From NCBI RefSeq assembly GCF_000092065.1, contig NC_009356.1, positions 831,088 through 895,087 on the forward strand: 64,000 nucleotides of DNA. The letters are read 5' to 3'. This DNA is from Ostreococcus lucimarinus CCE9901. Lineage: Eukaryota > Chlorophyta > Mamiellophyceae > Mamiellales > Bathycoccaceae. The position numbers and the translations under genes are program-made. The notes beneath the pieces are model-generated. The model saw nothing but the letters and a program-made list of their open reading frames with translations, made no database searches and was not told the origin of the DNA. This document shows, one piece after another, positions 37,664-45,412 of this stretch; within the stretch, counting starts at the first letter, position 1; every line of letters begins with the position of its first letter.

Positions 37664-40600
37664 CCTCCTTCGCCAGGGCGTACGTCTTGTCCCACTTCTC
37701 TTGCGCCGCCGCGGCTTCGTCGGCGGCGATTTTGGCGCGCGCGAGGGCGTCTTCGCGCTCCACGAGCGGTACGCTCGACACGGCGTCTTGAAGCGTCTTT
37801 GCGCGCGCGTGAGCGTCTTCGGCGAGCCTGTACGCTTTTTTGGCGGCTTTTAAAAGCTTCTGCACGCGCTTTTCAGCTTGCTCTTGCTTTGCCTTGACCA
37901 TTTCAGCTTGCGCACGCTCGCGCTCTCGCAGCGCCTCTGCGCGCGACGCCGCGGCCAATGCCGCTTCTTCCTCGCGCTTCGCCGCCGCAGCGGCGGCGAC
38001 GCGGCGCTGTTCCTGCTCCGCAGCCGCGATGAGACGTTGTCGCTGCTCCTCCTCCGCCGCGACGCGACGACGTTCCTCGGCTTCGGCTTCGAGTCGCGTT
38101 GCTTCCAAGCGAGCACGCTCTGCTTCTTCGGCCTCGGCTCGTAAACGTGCTGATTCGACGGCGGCGATTCGTAAACGCTCCGCTTCTTCGAGCTCTCGCT
38201 CCTTTGCTCGCGCTAAGGCCTCTTCGGCTTCGGCGACGCGCGCGCGTTCCGCCGCCTCGGCTTCGGCTCGCAAACGCGCCGCCTCTTCCTCTTCGGCGCG
38301 TTGAGCCGCCACTGCTTCGGCCTCAATCTGCGCTTTCAAAGCTTGCTGATTCGAATTTACCGCTTCGCGCGCCTCGGCCACAGCGATTTCCGCCATCTTG
38401 CGCTCCTCTTCGACGGCGCGCAAGGCCAACACTCGTTGCTCTTCTGCGCGCTTTTGCGCGCTTTCGGCTTCAGCGCGCGATTGTTCCGCCTCTTTGACTT
38501 CAGCCTTGACGCGCTCGAGCTCATCTTCGAGCGCTAATCGTCTCGACTCTGCTTCGTTCCGAAGTCTTCCAGCCTCGGTCGCGGCTTCCTGGAACTTTAT
38601 TGATTCATTACGACGAAACGCGCGTTCCTCTTCAGCGAAAGCGAGGCGAGTCAAGAGTTTTTGCCGCTCCTCGCGCGCGGCGTCCAAAGCTTGTTTGAGC
38701 TCATCTCGCGCAGTCACGAGAGCATCGACATCGATTTCGTCACCAGTATCAACAGCGTTGGATATATCGACGTCTAAAGTCGTCGTGCGATTCTTGTACT
38801 CGGACATTTCGAGTTCCAGCGCGTCGAGCGCCTCGCGCGCTTGCGTCAGAGCGGCGTTGCTCTCCGACAACTCTGTGGCCGTGCGCACGACCTCCTTCAT
38901 GCACTGCTCTTGCGATTCGAGCATATCCTGTTCCATGGTTTCGAGCGCTACTTTCGTCAACTCGTGCTCCTCGCGAGTCAACTTGAGCGTTTGCTCCAGC
39001 TGTGTCGCGAGCGTCGAATTTCCTTCAAGCTGCGATTGAAGCGCCTTGGTTTCCCCGTCGAACGCCATCTTTTGCTCACTCACTACAGCGCTCACATGCG
39101 CGGTGGAAACGACGATGTACTCCGATAGCGCGGCTTCCGCACGATTTAACTGCGTTAACAGCTTGCCGTGTTCGTTCTCCAATTGCGTCACTTTGGCGCT
39201 CGTTTCGCGTAAAGACGCTTGGCGCGCGCGTTCAAATTTGTCGGCTTCGCTCTGCGCCTCGATTTGTGCCTTGCGCAATTCGTCGAGGGCGGCATCTCGG
39301 GCATTCTTGGCTTCGTCTGATGCCGCCGCTGCGTCCTCGGCACGGCGTTTGCTCGTCTCCAATTCTTTTTGCAGCACAGCGAGCTTTCGCGCGAATTCGT
39401 CTTCGCCGAGCGAGCTGGCGGATTCCATCTCCTCTGCCCGCGCTAAAGCATCGCGCAACTTCGTTTCACGATCAATAAGCTCTTTTGAAAGCACATCAAG
39501 ATCAATCTCTGAAGTCGAGAGTCGTCGCTCGAGCTCACCCAGTCGTTGTTCCTTTGAGGCGAGCGTCTCCGTGACACGTCGCGTTTCCTCGCGAAGGCGA
39601 TCGCGCTCCTCCGCGGCGTCGAGCTCGGCGGACTTGGATGCGCTCAGCTCACTCAACTGTCGATTCAAGCGATCGACTGTGTTCGAAAGGTTATCAACTT
39701 TTTCTTGAAGCGTTCTTTTGTTCGCCTCGGCGTCATCGAGCGCGGCGCTCAAATCTTCGTCCACCGCGCCACCGCACGACGATTGAGAAGTCAGCGCGGC
39801 GTCAAGCGCTGTCTTCGCTTGTTCCAAGTCTGTGGCGATGGCCAAGCTCTCAGTTTCTATCGCCGCGCGCGCCTTCGCAGCGTCGGCGAGCTGTCCGCGA
39901 AGCGCTTTCCACACGGCGTCACGATCTGCCACCGCCGCGGCTTCTCGCGCGTTGGCTTCGCTCGCCTCGGTTCGCGCCTCGTCTAACTTGCGCCTCATCT
40001 TCGCAGCAGCCTTTGCGTCTTCTCTCGCGCGATCGATTTCCTCGTTTGCGTCGCGCAGCCGCTGTTCCATCTCCGCGAGACGCCGTTGCAAAGTCTCGAA
40101 GTCACTCGACGATTCGAGGAGCGAACGATCGCCGTCGTACATCCATCGGCGCGCGCTCGACAAACCAAAGTCACGAAATTGCACCCCGTTCGAACTTCCC
40201 GGCGCGAGCGAATTCAACCCAGACGTGCGCATGACGAACGGTGCCACCACCGCGGTGGCACCCACGGCGAGCGCGGCGACCCACTTCGCGGAAATCGCCG
40301 CCGCGCTTCGCGCCGCCGGCGCCGCCACCGCGGCGGCGGCGACTCTATTCGCCCGGCGCGGATCCACGACGACACCGCGCTCTCCCGACTTTGGCTCATC
40401 CTCCGCGTGCACGCACACACGTGCACTCGCACTCACACCGACCACGGTCTTCGTCGCAGCTTTCGACGGCGCGTCCTCCTCTTCCTCTTCCTCTTCCTCA
40501 TTCTCGCTCGACGTCGTCGTCTCGTCTTCTTCGTCCTCTTCCTCGTCTTCCGCGCCGTCCGCGTCCCACGCCCGTTCGTCGATCCGATGCTCGCCGCGCG

Positions 40601-41018
40601 CGCGATTCCCCACGTCCCGCACCCACGACGGCGCTCGCAGCGCGTCGACGTACGCCCGCGTGTACGCCGCCCGCGTCTCGCGTTCGTCCTCATCCTCCGC
40701 GCGCCGCGTCGTCTCGTCCGCGTCCTCGTCCGCGTCCTCGTCCTCGTCCGCCGCGCGCGCGCTTCTTCGCGCGATACTTTTTCGCGCGTCCTCGCTCGCC
40801 GTCGCGCGCGCGTCGTCGCGCGCGTACTCTCGCCACACCACCGGCGCGTCCGTCGCGCGCGTCGCCTCGTCGCGTCGCGCGCGTCGCGCCGTTCGCGTCG
40901 CGACGACGGCGCGCCACGACGCCGGCGCCGGCGACGTCGACGTCGACGTCGACGTCGACGTCGACGCGCGCGTCGCGTCTCGCGCGTCGCGCCGCGCGCG
41001 GGCGCGCCGCGTCCCCAT
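37644..41018 (-). CDS. Large coiled-coil protein with one membrane span
   Basis: 1124 aa from the Met at 41018 (MGTRRARARRDARD); an upstream Met at 41117 is possible. Residues 1-80 are Arg/Ala/Thr-rich with STSTSTSTS, perhaps a transit peptide. Residues 80-210 are acidic with a run of eight Glu. One span (AAISAKWVAALAVGATAVVAPFVM) is near residue 245. Residues 300-1124 are almost pure coiled coil, rich in A, E, R and K (KAEEAERARLEATRLEAEAEE type). It resembles tethering or cytoskeleton-linked proteins, but I see no marker for one family. It may anchor something at an organelle surface (inference). Confidence 0.72.
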   Translation of the reverse strand: MGTRRARARRDARDATRASTSTSTSTSTSPAPASWRAVVATRTARRARRDEATRATDAPVVWREYARDDARATASEDARKSIARRSARAADEDEDADEDADETTRRAEDEDERETRAAYTRAYVDALRAPSWVRDVGNRARGEHRIDERAWDADGAEDEEEDEEDETTTSSENEEEEEEEEDAPSKAATKTVVGVSASARVCVHAEDEPKSGERGVVVDPRRANRVAAAAVAAPAARSAAAISAKWVAALAVGATAVVAPFVMRTSGLNSLAPGSSNGVQFRDFGLSSARRWMYDGDRSLLESSSDFETLQRRLAEMEQRLRDANEEIDRAREDAKAAAKMRRKLDEARTEASEANAREAAAVADRDAVWKALRGQLADAAKARAAIETESLAIATDLEQAKTALDAALTSQSSCGGAVDEDLSAALDDAEANKRTLQEKVDNLSNTVDRLNRQLSELSASKSAELDAAEERDRLREETRRVTETLASKEQRLGELERRLSTSEIDLDVLSKELIDRETKLRDALARAEEMESASSLGEDEFARKLAVLQKELETSKRRAEDAAAASDEAKNARDAALDELRKAQIEAQSEADKFERARQASLRETSAKVTQLENEHGKLLTQLNRAEAALSEYIVVSTAHVSAVVSEQKMAFDGETKALQSQLEGNSTLATQLEQTLKLTREEHELTKVALETMEQDMLESQEQCMKEVVRTATELSESNAALTQAREALDALELEMSEYKNRTTTLDVDISNAVDTGDEIDVDALVTARDELKQALDAAREERQKLLTRLAFAEEERAFRRNESIKFQEAATEAGRLRNEAESRRLALEDELERVKAEVKEAEQSRAEAESAQKRAEEQRVLALRAVEEERKMAEIAVAEAREAVNSNQQALKAQIEAEAVAAQRAEEEEAARLRAEAEAAERARVAEAEEALARAKERELEEAERLRIAAVESARLRAEAEEAERARLEATRLEAEAEERRRVAAEEEQRQRLIAAAEQEQRRVAAAAAAKREEEAALAAASRAEALRERERAQAEMVKAKQEQAEKRVQKLLKAAKKAYRLAEDAHARAKTLQDAVSSVPLVEREDALARAKIAADEAAAAQEKWDKTYALAKEAMRSLE
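40933..40966. repeat. GACGTC hexamer microsatellite (self-complementary)
   Basis: Five GACGTC units plus four bases, encoding the STSTSTSTS stretch of the coiled-coil protein. Each unit is a palindrome, so the array can fold on itself. A similar array lies at 55663-55686. Confidence 0.9.
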
Positions 41019-41196
41019 CGCGCGCGTGTGCGGGCAACGGTCGGGCGGGCGCGCGCGCGTTTTCGACGTCGCGCGCGTGCGTCGCGTGTCCACGTATTCG
41101 CGTCCGCGGAGGCCCATGATCACGACGCGCGAGGGCGCGGACGCGACGCGCGCGCGGCATGGGGTCAAATCTCGAGTCACGATCGGTCGATCGCAG

Positions 41197-41251
41197 GCGG
41201 TCGGTCGCCGCGGTCTGGCGGTCGGTCGCCGTGGTCTGGCGGTCGGTCGCC
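41197..41251. repeat. 21-bp tandem repeat in the PsaO upstream region
   Basis: Two units of GCGGTCGGTCGCCGCGGTCTG, with one base difference, and a partial third. It lies in the 289-bp space between the divergent coiled-coil gene (41018) and PsaO (41308). Confidence 0.85.
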
Positions 41252-41307
41252 CCGCCCCGCGTCGTCGTCGTCGCCCGCACCGCACTGCCGCACTCTCGCG
41301 TCGAACC

Positions 41308-42169
41308 ATGGTCGCGCTCGCGCTCACGCAAATCACCGTCGCCCGTCGATCCGCGCTCAGTCGCGATGTGCGAGGTAAGTTTCGCGTTGGATCGGGCGCG
41401 CCGACGACGCGCGCGCGCGCCGCGTCGCGTCGCGTCGACGCGAGCAGTCGCGACGCGCGAATCGCGTCGCGTGGGATACGCGGTGGATACGACGCATCGG
41501 AATGATGCGCGAGGGCGCCGAACGCGCGAGGGCGCGGACGCGACGCGCGCGTGGAAACGTCGTGCGGAATACGGAGGATGCGCGCGTCGCGGACGGGACG
41601 CGGACGGCGCGTCGCGCGCGCGGCGACGGCGACGAGTCGGCGTCGATCGCGCGGAGGCCGATCGCGGGTTCGGTTCGAACGACGCGCGCGAGGGGGTCGG
41701 GGCTGGGTCGGGACTCGTGGATTGGGCGCGACCGAAGCGGGACGATGGATGCTGCGATCGAAGCGCGCGATAGAAGTGCGCGCGGAAGACTGACTGGAGC
41801 TTTGTCGTTTGCTTTCGCTCGCGCGTAGGTCGCAAGACCGTCAAGGCTCGCGCCGCCGTCAAGGTGGCGGCGTCGTCCGACTTGAAGTTTGACGACGACT
41901 GGAAGAAGTCCTCCGTCCCGGTGCACCTCGCGTCCTTGTTCGGCTGGGTCGTCCCGTCCGCGTCGCCGTGCCCGGCGTTCGAGAACAACGCGTCTTTGTT
42001 CCAGGTGTTCAGCGATCGCATCGGCGCCAACTTGGCCAACTTCCCGCAAGGTCCGGCCGCCGACGACAAGATTTGGTTGTACATGCTCACGTGGCACATG
42101 GGGTTGTTCGCGTGCATGATGTTCGGGCAAATCGGCGTGCAAGCGCGCAAGCAAGGTTACTTCAACTAA
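41308..42169 (+). CDS. PSAO: Photosystem I subunit PsaO, nuclear-encoded (two exons)
   Basis: Exon 1 is 41308-41374 and exon 2 is 41829-42169. The intron is long for this window (454 nt), with a textbook GTAAGT donor, ACTGAC near 41793 and TAG acceptor, phase 1. Joined, 135 aa. MVALALTQITVARRSALSRD plus a Lys/Ala-rich segment is a plastid transit peptide. The mature part has FDDDWKKSSVPVHLASLFGWVVP, ANLANFPQGPA, and WLYMLTWHMGLFACMMFGQIG with the end QGYFN, matching PsaO. It has two membrane spans and sits with PsaL/H, where LHCII docks in state transitions. The frame across the splice is exact. Confidence 0.93.
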
Positions 42170-42391
42170 ATTTGTCTCGGCGCGCGGCGATGGGATCACC
42201 ATTAAAACTACTTTAGCGCTTCTTTGTTGAGCAAAACGCATCTGTTTAGATGATGAGTCGTCCGACCTTTGCCTTCGCGCGCTCGCCTCGCCTCGCGCGT
42301 GAAATAATCGTTCGTCGCGGATTAGGATGCGCGTCGCGGTTTTTGGTGGAATGCAAACTACTACTCGCGAGAGTTCGATGAATATGATTAT

Positions 42392-43507
42392 TTAGTCCTC
42401 TTCCGCGGCCATGATAGTGACTCCGGCGGCGGATTTCAGACGTTCTAGCACCGTCGGCGACGCGCCGCCCTTTCTCGACTCGCCGCCAAAGTTGAACGAA
42501 CGGCGCACGCTCGACGTTCGAGCCAGGTTCTCGCGCTCGAACGCCACGCCCTTGAACTTGAAGTCGAAAAAGTCCAGAAACTGTTTGGCGTACGTCTTGG
42601 GGTTTACCGTCGAAATCGGGCGCGGGGCGAAGAGATATTTGATGACGTGCGCGACCTTCTTGCCCCCGGTCCAGCGCTGCAAAAAGTCTATGATCCCAAA
42701 ATACAGTATTAACGTTTCTCCACCGTATTCGATGACGTAAGGCTTATTATGCACGTCATGCTCAAACGCTCGCATCGCCTCGTCGACCTCGTTCGCGGGT
42801 ACGCGCTGGATACCGACGAGCAAGGAGTAATCCATGAGCCCGTGTTTGTCGAACAACGCCACGTCGTTCTTCAGCGCCGTTAAAATCTCTTCCCTCTGCG
42901 CCTTCGTGACGTATATCGGCGCATCGAAAGCCTCGTGCTTACCCTTGACGTATCTCTGCCTGAGCACGGGCACGTCGCGATAACACCCGAAACATTCGCG
43001 CACTAGCAAATTTACGTTGTAAAATCGCTTGTGCGCGTGATACACCGCCGCCCCGTCCGCGACGAGCGTCTTGTCGTCCGCGGTGCCTTTCAAATCGTAC
43101 AACCGACTCCAGCACTTCACCCTGGGATTCACGCAATTATTCATCACGATGAATCGTCCGAGTTTATCGTGCGATATCACGGCGCAAATCTTTGACAGCA
43201 GGCTCTGCCCCGTCGTCGCCCGCGCGACGTAATCCTTCAGGAACGCGTCCTCGAGCAAGCTCTTACCATCGCCCTCGCTCAGCGTCTTGATGAAATATCT
43301 CCCATCGCGCGTTCGCGCCATGGTATCACCGCCTTTCCCCCCGCCCGATCCCAACTCGCCGAAATCAAAGTTTCCCACCAAGAATTCATCTCCGATCGAT
43401 TCCGCCCGACGAATGACGCTGAACTGGTCGTCTCGCACCGTGTCGCACGCGACGTCACCGACGACGAGGCGTTTCGTTTCGGGCCCGAGCGACTCGGCGC
43501 GCATCAT
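42392..43507 (-). CDS. Phosphatidylinositol phosphate kinase (PIP5K family), catalytic domain only
   Basis: 371 aa from the ATG at 43507; an upstream ATG at 43582 would add 25 residues. The kinase core is complete: GRYFIKTLSEGDGKSLLEDAF (ATP lysine), RFIVMNNCV, RLYDLKGT, HGLMDYSLLVGIQ (catalytic MDYSLL), LYFGIIDFLQRW and KKVAHVIKYL, followed by ISTVNPKTYAKQFLDFF (activation loop end). It makes PtdIns(4,5)P2 or a related lipid at membranes. The MORN repeats that land-plant PIP5Ks carry are absent, so it is closer to a minimal type. Divergent from the sugar transporter at 43665. Confidence 0.9.
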   Translation of the reverse strand: MMRAESLGPETKRLVVGDVACDTVRDDQFSVIRRAESIGDEFLVGNFDFGELGSGGGKGGDTMARTRDGRYFIKTLSEGDGKSLLEDAFLKDYVARATTGQSLLSKICAVISHDKLGRFIVMNNCVNPRVKCWSRLYDLKGTADDKTLVADGAAVYHAHKRFYNVNLLVRECFGCYRDVPVLRQRYVKGKHEAFDAPIYVTKAQREEILTALKNDVALFDKHGLMDYSLLVGIQRVPANEVDEAMRAFEHDVHNKPYVIEYGGETLILYFGIIDFLQRWTGGKKVAHVIKYLFAPRPISTVNPKTYAKQFLDFFDFKFKGVAFERENLARTSSVRRSFNFGGESRKGGASPTVLERLKSAAGVTIMAAEED

Positions 43508-43664
43508 CCTCGCCGCGCGCGGTCCGCGGCGACGGCGCGCGCGCGTGTGCGACGACGTCGGCGTCCCGCGCGGCGTCGCCACTCGTCCGCGCGCGGCGTG
43601 CTCGAGCGCGCGCGCGTCGGTGGACGCGAATCACGATCGCGAATCCGTCCACGAATCCGTCGTC

Positions 43665-44639
43665 ATGTCCATCGCCGCGTCCTCGTCGCGGCTGTCCACC
43701 GCGGACGCGATGAAGTGGGCGTCCAACTTTGTGAGCTCGGTGGCGATCGTGATGGTGAATAAACAGCTCATGGGAGCGTCTGGATTGGCGTTTCAGTACG
43801 CGACGACGCTGTGCGGGATGCACTTCCTGTGCACGATGAGCGTGCGGTGGTGTCGACCGCGCGGGGCGGCGGCGGCGCGCGCGGAGGCCGCGAAGGGCGG
43901 CCGCGAGCTGCCGCAAAAGAAACTGCTCGCCTTCGTCGCCGTTGCGTCGACGAGCATCATATCGCTTAACTTGTCGCTGATGTTGAATCACGTCGGGTTT
44001 TATCAGCTCGCCAAGCTGTTGCAAATTCCCGCGGTGTGCCTGATCGAGGTGGCGTTCTTCGGGCGAAAGGTTTCTTGGGCGCTCGCGCGCGCCATCGGAG
44101 TGGTTATGTTCGGCGTCGGTATCGCGACGTTGCAGGAAACGACGATGAACTTTTGGGGAACCATCGTGGCCGCGATCGCGGTGTTGTCCACGAGCGCGCA
44201 GCAAATCCTCGTCAGTCGATTACAGAGCGAATATTCAATCAGTAGTAACGATTTACTCGGGCGAACGGCGCCGCTCATGGCCTTGGCCATGCTCACCGTC
44301 GGCCCGTTTCTCGATCAAATATTGACTGGAAGCTTTATCACGGACTATTATTGGACCGGTGAGTCGGTGATGTTCCTGTCGGCGTCGTGTTTGCTGGCGA
44401 TTTGGGTGAACATTTCGCAGTACATGTGCATTGGCACTTTCAGCGCGTTGTCTTTTCAAGTCATCGGCCACGTCAAAACGGTGTTCATCTTCTTCTTCGG
44501 CTGGCTCTTGTTCGACATTCCCGTGACTTGGAACAACGTCATCGGTGGGTTAGTGGCTATCGCGGGGATATCGTATTACTCCCACATCGCCTCGCTGGAA
44601 AAAGAGAACGCGGCGCAGACGAGACGACCGAGCGTGTGA
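43665..44639 (+). CDS. Nucleotide-sugar transporter, URGT/UUAT-like
   Basis: 324 aa from the ATG at 43665. About ten membrane spans. KWASNFVSSVAIVMVNKQLM, NLSLMLNHVGFYQLAKLLQIP, VLSTSAQQILVSRLQSEYSI and CIGTFSALSFQVIGHVKTV are the signatures of the drug/metabolite-transporter branch that includes plant URGT (UDP-rhamnose/UDP-galactose) and UXT transporters. The order and spacing match Arabidopsis URGTs. It would move UDP-sugars into the Golgi; the exact sugar cannot be read from sequence. The short C-terminal tail (KENAAQTRRPSV) is basic. Confidence 0.87.
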   Translation: MSIAASSSRLSTADAMKWASNFVSSVAIVMVNKQLMGASGLAFQYATTLCGMHFLCTMSVRWCRPRGAAAARAEAAKGGRELPQKKLLAFVAVASTSIISLNLSLMLNHVGFYQLAKLLQIPAVCLIEVAFFGRKVSWALARAIGVVMFGVGIATLQETTMNFWGTIVAAIAVLSTSAQQILVSRLQSEYSISSNDLLGRTAPLMALAMLTVGPFLDQILTGSFITDYYWTGESVMFLSASCLLAIWVNISQYMCIGTFSALSFQVIGHVKTVFIFFFGWLLFDIPVTWNNVIGGLVAIAGISYYSHIASLEKENAAQTRRPSV

Positions 44640-44729
44640 AAACAACATCGCGTACGCAGGGTGTAGAATTAACTTTTGTAGCTAATCTATTATTCATCGA
44701 ATGATTTCAAAATCTAACGCGCGACTTGA

Positions 44730-45188
44730 CTAATTCACGTTCGTCGCGCGCGGATCGACGACGCGTATCCCCATCGCTCGCGCCGTCCCCAACACCGACT
44801 TCGTCGCGCTCTCCAATCCCACGTGTCCCATCGTCTCGTCCGACGCCTTCACCTTGGCGATCTCGTACGCGTGTTTCAAATTAATGCTCCCCACGAACGC
44901 GTGTCCCGGTCGCGTGGAAGATTTCGCCACCCCCGCCGCCTTGGCGATGAAGTACGACGCCGGCGGCGTCTTCATGCGCCACTCAAAGCTCTTATCGCCG
45001 TAGATTGCAATCTCCACCGGCACCGGCACGTCGCTCTTGTGTTCGCTCGTCTTGGCGTTGAAGTCCTTGCAGAAGCTCATGATGTTCACTCCGTGCTGTC
45101 CGAGCGCCGGTCCCACGGGCGGGGACGGTTTCGCCGCGCCCGCGGGGACGACGAGTCGCACGAGCGCGATCGGCGTCTTGGCGGACAT
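44730..45188 (-). CDS. Mitochondrial ribosomal protein uL11
   Basis: 152 aa. VRLVVPAGAAKPSPPVGPALGQHGVNIMSFCKDFN is the uL11 N-terminal domain; the FCKDFN spelling and the absence of a plastid-type extension suggest the mitochondrial form. TPPASYFIAKAAGVAKSS follows, then a C-terminal rRNA-binding domain with VLGTARAMGIRV. It forms the GTPase-stalk base with uL10. The start has no long presequence, as in some mitochondrial uL11 proteins. Convergent with the sugar transporter and divergent from WDR75. Confidence 0.87.
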   Translation of the reverse strand: MSAKTPIALVRLVVPAGAAKPSPPVGPALGQHGVNIMSFCKDFNAKTSEHKSDVPVPVEIAIYGDKSFEWRMKTPPASYFIAKAAGVAKSSTRPGHAFVGSINLKHAYEIAKVKASDETMGHVGLESATKSVLGTARAMGIRVVDPRATNVN

Positions 45189-45244
45189 CGTCGGGCGTCG
45201 CGCGCGGCGTCGCGGCGCGTCGCGGCGATTCGATTCGAATCAAT

Positions 45245-45404
45245 TCGTCGCGTCGTCGCGTCGTCGCGTCGCGTCGCGTCGTCGCGTCGTCGCGCCGCGC
45301 GCGGTGGTGTGTCGAGCGCCGCGTCCGTCGGGCGGCAGTCGACGACGCGACGACGCGACGACGCGACGCGACGCCACGCGACGCCACGCGACGCGAGGCG
45401 CGGA
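45245..45404. repeat. Imperfect inverted repeat in the uL11m/WDR75 divergent promoter
   Basis: The left arm (45245-45294) is made of TCG/GCG units and the right arm (45340-45404) of CGA/CGC units. They are reverse complements over about 40-50 bp with few breaks, around a 45-bp centre. A hairpin or cruciform is possible. Confidence 0.6.
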
Positions 45405-45412
45405 GAACGAGC

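Noticed and set aside
41375-41828. Open frames within the PsaO intron as separate genes
   Set aside because: They are Arg/Ala-rich chance frames; the GTAAGT...ACTGAC...TAG intron joins a transit peptide to mature PsaO in frame.
30077-44236. Other GAATATTC sites at 30077 and 44229
   Set aside because: Both are inside coding sequence and lack the full GGAATATTCC palindrome; the short site is expected by chance.
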